From Niabella sp. (GTDB lineage: Bacteria; Bacteroidota; Bacteroidia; Chitinophagales; Chitinophagaceae): a DNA stretch of 64,000 nt. Below, piece by piece: positions 1 to 7,356 of the stretch. Numbering within the stretch: the first letter of the stretch is position 1; each line of letters begins with the position of its first letter. The notes under the pieces are model-generated. The model saw only the letters and a program-made list of their open reading frames with translations, was not told the origin of the DNA and searched no databases. The translations under genes were made by a program, and so were the position numbers. Location of the stretch: positions 372,001 through 436,000 of the forward strand of contig JAGIAT010000001.1 of NCBI GenBank assembly GCA_017744715.1, read 5' to 3'.

Positions 1-1012
1 ATACCCATACCTCATTCCAGTTAATGATGTCCTGTTCCTTATTGTTATAAACACCGGAAAGTGCATCTTCCAGCATGCGTTCAATCCTGGTTGCATGCTG
101 CGCTAGATAGCGGTCAAACAATGTTTCGTCAAAATTGTTGATGGTCCCAATGGACAACTGCGGATCAAAGCCGTATGCAAAGGGCGTGATGATCCCTTTT
201 TCGTCGATCACGATTGTATCGATCACATGGGCCAGCCGATGTTGATCACTGCAACTCCTTGCAAAGCCGTTGACGATCTGGGGGAACGATTCGAGGTAGT
301 CGCGGTGCAGCAGGTCTGCCTGCACCACCATCCGGCCGCGGTATTTGCTGCTGAGATAATTGGCCAGGATATAGGTACGGTGCAGGTGAAGGTCATCGTT
401 GGTCCATTGCGGAAGTTCCTGCCGGGCTCTTCCGAACATTTCCAGCGGATGCAGCTGCAATAACCGGGCGCCTTCGTCGGCGGCAAATGTTCCCAGCCAT
501 ATGAGTTCTTTCCAGCTATCGGGCGTAACGGTATGAATGAAACCAAAAGGCTTATTGTGCTGTTGTAAAACATGCACACCCTTTTGCATTTTTTCAAAAG
601 CACCTTTTTGCCCGCGTATATAATCATGAAGCACCGGCGGCCCGTCTACGCTTACCGCCACAAGATCGAGGTACTGCAGCAGCGCCTGGTTCCGGTCCGA
701 CCCCAGCAGCATGCCATTGGTGGCCATGGTATTGTTATAACCGAGCTTCTTTGTAAACTGCAGCAGCGCTTCAAGGTCTTTGTACAGCAGGGGCTCTCCG
801 CCGGATAAGGAAATATTGTTAAATCCCTGGTCATAGGCATAAACTAAAAAGGCTTTCAATGCTTCCAGGTTGAGCTGTTCTTTCAATAGTGGCGAAGAGC
901 TGGAGTAGCAATGCTTACAGCACAGGTTGCACCTGCGGGTAGGGTGCAGCTGGATCGTTCGGAAGGGAGCTGCATATGCAGGACTCCCTTTTTCTGAACA
1001 GGCATTCATCAT
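1..1012 (-). CDS. Radical SAM protein, 3' end cut by window edge
   Basis: About 337 codons are visible with no stop before the window edge, so the C-terminus is missing. The N-terminal region has the radical SAM cluster motif CNLCCKHC (CX3CX2C, Cys27/31/34 counted from the ATG at 1009), which binds the 4Fe-4S cluster that cleaves S-adenosylmethionine. LSGGEP follows near residues 68-73. The later segment resembles the twitch/SPASM region of peptide-modifying enzymes (VIDEKGIITPFAYG), but the PC-type cysteines normally placed there are absent in what I can read. The start codon overlaps the stop of the upstream 101-codon gene (ATGA), which implies translational coupling. A role in modifying a peptide or its partner is inference; the substrate is unknown. 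Confidence 0.85.
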   Translation of the reverse strand, partial: MMNACSEKGSPAYAAPFRTIQLHPTRRCNLCCKHCYSSSSPLLKEQLNLEALKAFLVYAYDQGFNNISLSGGEPLLYKDLEALLQFTKKLGYNNTMATNGMLLGSDRNQALLQYLDLVAVSVDGPPVLHDYIRGQKGAFEKMQKGVHVLQQHNKPFGFIHTVTPDSWKELIWLGTFAADEGARLLQLHPLEMFGRARQELPQWTNDDLHLHRTYILANYLSSKYRGRMVVQADLLHRDYLESFPQIVNGFARSCSDQHRLAHVIDTIVIDEKGIITPFAYGFDPQLSIGTINNFDETLFDRYLAQHATRIERMLEDALSGVYNNKEQDIINWNEVWV

Positions 1013-1314
1013 CTTTCAATTTCAGCGGTGAATTTAAAACCCTGATGAGCGATCACGCCATACGGGAATACTTCGAACCGGGAGAAGATCCCGCCTACAT
1101 TGTTGAACTTGCTCCAGAATTCCGGATCTACGATGCCGTTGATAATGTAACGGTCCAGCCGGGGAATTCCCTTTACAAAAACCTGGTCGATCAATAAACC
1201 GTTTTTCTTCAGGTTCACGATCTCTTTTGAAATGTTGCGGACAACCGTTTTGTCGATGTCTTTTACATCCAGTTTTTTCAACAGTCCGGCTTCAAATTCT
1301 TTAATGTGCTCCAT
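1009..1314 (-). CDS. Unrecognised 101-residue protein coupled to radical SAM gene
   Basis: A small soluble protein without signal peptide, directly upstream of the radical SAM gene and overlapping it. The N-terminal half is charged and probably helical (residues 1-40, rich in Lys, Glu and Leu). The C-terminal half is rich in Gly, Phe and Ile (GIPRLDRYIINGIVDPEFW, then a Phe/Gly-rich stretch to the end). I do not recognise the family. The overlap and size would suit a RiPP precursor, a recognition/chaperone subunit, or a small enzyme partner. There is no clear double-Gly leader site or Cys-rich core, so precursor status is only a guess. Confidence 0.6.
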   Translation of the reverse strand: MEHIKEFEAGLLKKLDVKDIDKTVVRNISKEIVNLKKNGLLIDQVFVKGIPRLDRYIINGIVDPEFWSKFNNVGGIFSRFEVFPYGVIAHQGFKFTAEIER

Positions 1315-1519
1315 GATCTGTGATTTAATATGTGTTGCCTACTCTTTTCGTTTTTCAGCGTCCACGTCTTACTCTGTTGGGGATTTTCAGATACCTCCGG
1401 TTTTTTGATTTTTTGAAAGGAAGGTTTACCGGGCGCAATGGGGCTCTTTGTACAGCTTGATTTCAGATCAAAGTTAACGGCATCACCGGCCCGGCTACAA
1501 TACCTGAATCTGGTGAACC

Positions 1520-1915
1520 TTACTTTTTAAAGATGCGGAAAGTACCGTTGCCGCTGGTATTGGCGCCGGAACCCCAGGTTCCGTCCATGGTTGTAAAACC
1601 GGCATCAACGGCGGCTGTGGTTGAATAAGAAGTGCTGGGCGGGTAGGTGTATGTTGTTTTTATTGTAGTACCGGTAACAATATAGGTACCTTCTGCCTTG
1701 CCTGCGGTGGCCGTATCAGCGGCATCTGCATACACACGCACGGTGCCGTTGGAGCGGTACAGGAAAAAATAGGGCTTATTGGGTACGGCGCTGCCGGAAC
1801 CATACTTGCCCTCCCAAAAACCGACTACGGACGGGGCGGGGGCATCTTCTTTCTTTTTCTTACAACCTGCAATGATCAATACGGCCATTGCTGTGAGGAA
1901 TAATGTTGTTTTCAT
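1520..1915 (-). CDS. Small lipoprotein, lipocalin-like length
   Basis: 131 residues with a lipoprotein signal: a hydrophobic stretch ending LIIAGC, with Cys18 the predicted lipidation site, followed by KKKK. The mature part (VGFWEGKYGSG, then alternating hydrophobic/Thr-Ser strands and a final GNGTFRIFKK) resembles the small beta-rich lipocalin-like or META-like lipoproteins common in Bacteroidota. No enzymatic motif is visible and the function is unknown. It stands alone between the radical SAM pair and the divergent HerA-like gene. Confidence 0.75.
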   Translation of the reverse strand: MKTTLFLTAMAVLIIAGCKKKKEDAPAPSVVGFWEGKYGSGSAVPNKPYFFLYRSNGTVRVYADAADTATAGKAEGTYIVTGTTIKTTYTYPPSTSYSTTAAVDAGFTTMDGTWGSGANTSGNGTFRIFKK

Positions 1916-2133
1916 AACACTGTTTTTTTAATGAATGCGTTTATAACTCAAAAGTACCGGCAGCTGCAGTCGCCAGCCAGCGTATATCTTCCCTTTTTCT
2001 TACCGTATTTATACGCATTTTATGGTTCGGGAAGCGTTGCCGCCCGGGATAGGGACTGAATTTTTTACAGGGATGGAATTTTATTCTTTTTTTCAAAAAA
2101 CTTAAGGAATATTGCAATACCAAATATTTAGTT

Positions 2134-3663
2134 ATGGCGGATACCACTCAGTTTTTGCAAACCGTAAAAGAGGGCTATACTTTTAAAGGTGAAAGTTATA
2201 AAATAGGCCGGGCCATTTTAAATGGAGATGTAGTACCGGAGGCGGATATAAACATTCCCTTTAAAACCCTGAACCGGCATGGCCTGATTGCCGGTGCAAC
2301 GGGAACGGGTAAAACCAAAACCCTGCAGGTACTGGCAGAAGGGTTGAGTGATGCCAGCATACCGGTATTGCTGATGGATATTAAAGGCGACCTGAGCGGG
2401 ATCGGCGCCGCCGGTACCGTGAATGATAAAATTACGGAGCGCTGTCAGAAACTGGGTATTGACTTTAAGCCGGAAGCGTACCCCATTGAATTTCTTACAC
2501 TGAGTAAAGAGAAGGGAACCCGGCTGCGGGCTACGGTGAGTGAATTCGGGCCGGTACTGTTTTCAAAGATCCTGGATCTGAATGATACCCAGGGTGGCTT
2601 TGTTGCCCTCATTTTTAAATACTGTGATGATAATAAACTGCCCCTGCTGGATCTTAAGGATTTTATAAAGGTATTACAATATGTGAGTGATGAAGGAAAG
2701 GCGGAGCTGGAAAAGACCTATGGAAAAATATCGACCACATCCACGGGAACCATCCTGAGAAAAGTGATCGAATTGCAGCAACAGGGGGCCGACCTGTTTT
2801 TTGGCGAACGCAGCTTTGATGTAGATGACCTGATGCGTATCAGCAATGACGGACGGGGGATGATCTCTATTGTACGGGTTACGGATCTGCAGGACCGTCC
2901 GAAGCTATTCTCTACGTTTATGCTGCAGCTGCTGGCGGAGCTGTATGCCACGCTTCCGGAGGCGGGAGATCTGGATAAACCGAAATTGGTACTGTTTATT
3001 GATGAAGCGCACCTGATCTTTAATGAAGCCAGTACGGCCCTGCTGAACCAGCTGGAAACGATCGTGAAACTGATCCGCTCCAAAGGCGTTGGGGTATTCT
3101 TCTGTACACAGAACCCGATGGATGTTCCCGCTTCTATACTGGCGCAGCTGGGCTTAAAGGTGCAGCACGCATTGCGGGCATTTACCGCAGCAGACCGAAA
3201 GGTAATTAAACAAACAGCGGAAAACTATCCCATCAGTAACTTTTATCAAACAGATGAATTGCTGACGCAGGTGGGTATCGGGGAAGCACTGATCACCATG
3301 CTGAATGAAAAAGGGGTGCCCACGCCACTGGTGCATTGTATGCTGCGCGCGCCGCAAAGCCGTATGGATGTATTAACGGATGCGGAGATCGACACCATTA
3401 CCGCAGCGTCCAAAATTGCGGCACATTATAACGAAGCAATCGACAATGAAAGTGCGTATGAACTACTGACGCAAAAACTCAATGATGCGGCTGAAAAGGC
3501 GGCGCAGGAGGAAGATGAAAAGAAGCCTGCAAGAGCGGCGGAGGAAAAAGGCTTTTTTGATAACCCGATTGTAAAAAGCATGGCCCGTACCGCAGGCAAC
3601 ACCATTGTGCGCTCATTGCTGGGTGCCATTGGCCTGGGAGGCCGGAAGAAGCGGCTGTTTTAA
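2134..3663 (+). CDS. HerA-like ATPase, DUF853/YjgR family
   Basis: 509 residues. Walker A is GATGTGKT (residues 54-61), and LVLFIDEAH near residues 285-293 is the Walker B strand. The arrangement and the C-terminal Ala/Lys-rich tail match the DUF853 (YjgR) branch of the HerA/FtsK-type ATPases. Family members are poorly characterised; DNA or protein translocation is inferred from the fold. The protein is cytoplasmic, with no signal or membrane segment. It starts at the first ATG and is transcribed alone. Confidence 0.9.
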   Translation: MADTTQFLQTVKEGYTFKGESYKIGRAILNGDVVPEADINIPFKTLNRHGLIAGATGTGKTKTLQVLAEGLSDASIPVLLMDIKGDLSGIGAAGTVNDKITERCQKLGIDFKPEAYPIEFLTLSKEKGTRLRATVSEFGPVLFSKILDLNDTQGGFVALIFKYCDDNKLPLLDLKDFIKVLQYVSDEGKAELEKTYGKISTTSTGTILRKVIELQQQGADLFFGERSFDVDDLMRISNDGRGMISIVRVTDLQDRPKLFSTFMLQLLAELYATLPEAGDLDKPKLVLFIDEAHLIFNEASTALLNQLETIVKLIRSKGVGVFFCTQNPMDVPASILAQLGLKVQHALRAFTAADRKVIKQTAENYPISNFYQTDELLTQVGIGEALITMLNEKGVPTPLVHCMLRAPQSRMDVLTDAEIDTITAASKIAAHYNEAIDNESAYELLTQKLNDAAEKAAQEEDEKKPARAAEEKGFFDNPIVKSMARTAGNTIVRSLLGAIGLGGRKKRLF

Positions 3664-3665
3664 AC

Positions 3666-3691
3666 GTAAAGCGGGCAGGGGCGCGCTTTAC
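3666..3691 (+). terminator. Possible stem-loop after HerA-like gene
   Basis: The 8-bp arms GTAAAGCG and CGCTTTAC flank a 10-nt GC-rich loop directly after the stop codon. No T-tract follows, so it is a weak terminator candidate. Confidence 0.3.
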
Positions 3692-3814
3692 AACGCCGTT
3701 GGCCTCATCGGGGAAAGCAATATCAACACTGCTTAACAGTTCATTCAAGGATTCGGGAAGGCGTGCCGCCACTAACGGATGATTGGATGTAAACAGCCGG
3801 CCGCCCGTTCTTTA

Positions 3815-6190
3815 TTATTTTACGGTAAACGTGGCCTCTGAAAAAACCGGGGTTCCGTTACTCGAAATGCCCTGCAATACTACTTTATATGTGCCTTTGA
3901 AGTCGGAGGTAAAACAATTGAGCTTTAATGGCTCGCGGCCCTGCAGCCGGATATCCGGTTCCCAAAGCAGCGTGGTACGGTTGTCTGGAATCCTCAGATC
4001 GCCTTTATATCCATTTGCATAAACCGGTGTATAAAAGATGCGCTGCAGCTGAAGGCCTTCATAATCGATGGCAACCGCAGTTGGATCCAGCTCAAACCCG
4101 TCAAATTTTGAATTGTAAGTTTGAAAACTTACCACACCGGAGTAAAGAGACGATCCCAGGATGAACCTCCGCGGAACCACATCCAGCCGTTTTACTTTAT
4201 ACGGATCATAATTAAAGATGCTGTTGTAGTCGGTTAGGGGCACACCATCCAGTAGTACAAGCACGGCATATTTGTAAACGGTTTGATACTTGTCGTCATA
4301 AATCGTCATTTGCAACTTACGGTCGCGCATCAGCACATTTACCGGTCGCACATATTCCCGTAATACTTCTTCGATCGTTGAAAACCGCTTGTAATCATCG
4401 AGCAGGTAGCTGATTTCAGGTTTTCCATAAAAAGGAAGGGTATCCGGCGGCTGGGGTACTGCATAGCTGTTGATTTTGTCGCGGTAGTAAATATTGGTGG
4501 TTTGCATGGCAATGCTGCGCCGGAGCAGGTAGGCACTGTCTGCAGGCGCGGGGAAATAAGGTAATTGGGTAAAAGACCGGTTAGCGCTGTCGATAAACGG
4601 GCTGATAATAGCTGCCTTATAACTTCCCGCAAGGCTGGTTGCAGGGGTTGATTTAAGGAACACCTCCCCTGGTCCAACGTATCGTTTTACATTGAACCGT
4701 ACAATGCCGCTGCTGTCGCTTGTGCCGTTATAAAGACCAAAAGGAATGGATGGTACGGTAAGCAAATATGGTGCTCCTGCTGCCGGCTGGTTATCCCATT
4801 GGTTGGTGACCCTTGCCGCAACAATATGCCCGTCGTATTCGGGAAGGTATTTTACTGCCGGATCAAAAAGAGGTGTGCCGGCATCAAAACGCCGCCACCC
4901 GTTTACAAGCATCAGGTTTTCGATGGCATTGCTCTGGGTCGCTTCGGGGGTAAAATAAAAGCCGGGGTTTTCAACGGTTCCCGACAGCGCGGCGGTAAGC
5001 TGCAGGTATTCGTTGATGCCTTCCGTTTCGGCGTTGTGATCCATCGCGTAAACCGAAAGCGAGCCCTGGATGATTTCCTGCCCGTTATCGTTGGAGGCGG
5101 GCACCAATTGTAAACCGGCATCGTCTCTTACCGAAAGCTGTTGCCCGCTTGTATGAATCGTTATCTGCCTGGCCGGCAGCGCCGGCGGCAGAAACACCAG
5201 CCGTTCGTTTACCGGTTTGCGGTTTTGATTAAACAGGGTGAAACAGGTGATGCCTTTACCCAGTTTGGCTTTACTTACGGTGATCTCCGCCGTATTACGG
5301 GTTTGCAGATCGATTTCTGTTGCAAAGGTGTTTTTTTGATTGTTGTGCGCAACCAGAACCATTTTTTGCGGAGCTATGGCCGCGTGGGCAGCTATTTTAA
5401 CCAGGTAAGCATCCCCACCGTCGGTGATGCTTAAAACGGTTCCATTCGTTTGGGGAGTGGGTAATTCTTTTTTGATGAGGTCTTTTCCCGGTACAGACAG
5501 GATTGCCGTATACTTTCTGCCCGGTAGCGGCGTATAACTGAACTGACCCAGGCCAAATTTTAAAACCGGAAACCGGGCGATGGTATCCGTGCCGTTTTCA
5601 ATAATACTGCCGGTTGCGGGCAATCCCTTTCCGGTTTGCGGATCCAGCACCTGAACACCTGTTTTAGAAGGAAAGCCTTCAACCGGGGCTCCGCCCTCCG
5701 GGAAAAAATTAAGGATCAATTCCGGGCGGGTTACGCGGGCTGTATGATCGCCTGCTGCAATCGTATTTGTAACCAGGAGTTTTTTTCGGAACAGGAATCT
5801 TGTATCACCATTCTTCATCTGGTTGGTATAGGCAATAAGGGTGTAGGCGCCGGTAGCGGCGTTAACAGGAAGGTAGAAGCTTCCCCTGCCGGTACCCTTT
5901 GTAACCGGTATTTTCGACTGGCTTACCGCCCTGCCTTTATCATTCAGCAGTTCCAGGTACACGATGCTGTTGTAGCCGGCCAGTGTATGCGTACCGGCGG
6001 TCATTAGGTAGGTTTTAAACCATACCAGCTCTCCCGCCAGGTACGCTTCTTTGTCGCTATGTACAAAAATGATCTCCGGGTCCGGCTCGTTCTTCCGGGG
6101 CTGCGCCGGTGCTGCCAGGTAGAGCTGCAGGCAAAAGACCGCCATCGCCAGCCTGGAAAAACAACGGGAGGAATGTATCGTCATATGCAT
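3815..6190 (-). CDS. Periplasmic/outer-membrane MG2-type protein with TonB-plug-like end
   Basis: 791 residues from the ATG at 6190; a second ATG lies at 6184. The open frame runs further upstream but there overlaps the preceding DUF4249 gene. The signal peptide ends near YLAAPAQ. The N-terminal segment (IIFVHSDKEAYLAGELVWFK) is the typical start of Bacteroidota proteins with macroglobulin MG2-like domains, followed by several beta-domains. The C-terminal part (FSTIEEVLREYVRP, LDGVPLTDY, VVPRRFILGSSLYSGV) resembles the TonB receptor plug fold without a following barrel. It is the last gene of a four-gene operon, 13 bp after the DUF4249 gene. The role is probably accessory to the co-encoded receptor, by inference. 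Confidence 0.8.
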   Translation of the reverse strand: MHMTIHSSRCFSRLAMAVFCLQLYLAAPAQPRKNEPDPEIIFVHSDKEAYLAGELVWFKTYLMTAGTHTLAGYNSIVYLELLNDKGRAVSQSKIPVTKGTGRGSFYLPVNAATGAYTLIAYTNQMKNGDTRFLFRKKLLVTNTIAAGDHTARVTRPELILNFFPEGGAPVEGFPSKTGVQVLDPQTGKGLPATGSIIENGTDTIARFPVLKFGLGQFSYTPLPGRKYTAILSVPGKDLIKKELPTPQTNGTVLSITDGGDAYLVKIAAHAAIAPQKMVLVAHNNQKNTFATEIDLQTRNTAEITVSKAKLGKGITCFTLFNQNRKPVNERLVFLPPALPARQITIHTSGQQLSVRDDAGLQLVPASNDNGQEIIQGSLSVYAMDHNAETEGINEYLQLTAALSGTVENPGFYFTPEATQSNAIENLMLVNGWRRFDAGTPLFDPAVKYLPEYDGHIVAARVTNQWDNQPAAGAPYLLTVPSIPFGLYNGTSDSSGIVRFNVKRYVGPGEVFLKSTPATSLAGSYKAAIISPFIDSANRSFTQLPYFPAPADSAYLLRRSIAMQTTNIYYRDKINSYAVPQPPDTLPFYGKPEISYLLDDYKRFSTIEEVLREYVRPVNVLMRDRKLQMTIYDDKYQTVYKYAVLVLLDGVPLTDYNSIFNYDPYKVKRLDVVPRRFILGSSLYSGVVSFQTYNSKFDGFELDPTAVAIDYEGLQLQRIFYTPVYANGYKGDLRIPDNRTTLLWEPDIRLQGREPLKLNCFTSDFKGTYKVVLQGISSNGTPVFSEATFTVK

Positions 6191-6203
6191 GTTCTGTCTT
6201 AAA

Positions 6204-7355
6204 TTATTGAGGCCAGTAAGTAGGCCGTTGTGTGTTGCCGCCTCTTGTCCTGCAATCGACACATACGGATGAGGATGAAAGATATCCTTCTGTAAGGGGA
6301 TCGCGCGTGGCATTCGAAATCGGAATCTGTGCACCCTGTGAAAAAGCTTCAAGCGTACTGTCTGGGTTGGCAACGACAAATTTTGTTTCGCAAAACTGTT
6401 TGAACGGCCACCCCACCGGGCTGTCTATAAATACCCTTTTTTGTTTGGGTGCTGTTGCAGAAATATACCCGATAACAATCTCTTTCGGATCGCTGACGCA
6501 ATGTATATTCCCTCTTAACTCAGAGGGCAGGGGTCCAAAGATATCACCGATGGACTCGGTGTTCTTTTTCATGAGGGCGTAAAATTCATAAGCGGCCTTA
6601 TCGATGGCATATTGGCGCAACAGGATGCTGTATTTTACAGAAAGCCGGTCGTCTCCCAAAGGGATCAGGTTCAGCGGTTGCTGGTAGATAACGTCGGAGG
6701 TGAGCTTTGCAGAGTTGCCGATATAAATACTGGAAGACCGTCCATATTTCCAACAAAAAAAGATTTCTTCCTTGGGAAAAATGCGATTCCGTACACCGGC
6801 GTTATCTGCATCTGGCGAAGTTGGATCATAAACCAAACCGGAATGATAGGCACTGCGGATCTCCCAGGTTTCATCAAAGTCCCAGCGGTAATACACCGTG
6901 CTGTTGCTGGGGTCGTGGGTATTCACATATAACTGGGCACCTTTATCGCTTTGTTTATACCCGATACTGTCAATTTCAGGAGTTGTTTTTACGGCTATAA
7001 AGTCCGACAGGTATTCTTTACCACCGGTCCGGATCCGTACGCGGTAGCGGTTACTGGGCGAAAGATCCAGTATGCCCTGGTAATTGCCCCCGCCGCTCAT
7101 GATGAGGTTTTTTACCGAATTATCGCTTCCTTCCACTGTAACGGTTGCATTGGTTTCGGGGGCAGCGCCCTTGGTGCCGTTGACCGGTGTGGTTCTGGAC
7201 AGTTGCAGGTTGGTTGCTGCATTTCCTGCAATAAGGGTACCTTCTACCACGAGATAGTTGGTGTTTATTGAATCAATTTCGGGGTAGTACCGGTCTTTAC
7301 AGGAGCAGCAAAGAACGATGACGACCAGCAGCGGCAAAAAATATCCCTGTTTCAT
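6204..7355 (-). CDS. DUF4249 family lipoprotein
   Basis: 383 residues from the ATG at 7355, which follows the stop of the TonB receptor by one base. The longer open frame overlaps the receptor and is not needed. The signal peptide ends in a Cys-rich lipobox (VLCCSC, Cys19 most likely). The mature start (YYPEIDSINTNYLVVEGTL) and the later YLSSSSVCVDCRTRGG tail with paired Cys are characteristic of DUF4249 proteins. These are almost always encoded beside a TonB-dependent receptor with an N-terminal carboxypeptidase-regulatory domain. It probably sits on the outer membrane as a partner of that receptor; the ligand is unknown. Confidence 0.88.
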   Translation of the reverse strand: MKQGYFLPLLVVIVLCCSCKDRYYPEIDSINTNYLVVEGTLIAGNAATNLQLSRTTPVNGTKGAAPETNATVTVEGSDNSVKNLIMSGGGNYQGILDLSPSNRYRVRIRTGGKEYLSDFIAVKTTPEIDSIGYKQSDKGAQLYVNTHDPSNSTVYYRWDFDETWEIRSAYHSGLVYDPTSPDADNAGVRNRIFPKEEIFFCWKYGRSSSIYIGNSAKLTSDVIYQQPLNLIPLGDDRLSVKYSILLRQYAIDKAAYEFYALMKKNTESIGDIFGPLPSELRGNIHCVSDPKEIVIGYISATAPKQKRVFIDSPVGWPFKQFCETKFVVANPDSTLEAFSQGAQIPISNATRDPLTEGYLSSSSVCVDCRTRGGNTQRPTYWPQ

Positions 7356-7356
7356 T

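Noticed and set aside
3663..3800. Minus-strand open frame after the HerA-like gene (contains NHPLVAARLPESLNELL)
   Set aside because: The first 45 residues look protein-like, but the frame then runs antisense through the HerA-like gene. At best a gene remnant; not enough to annotate.
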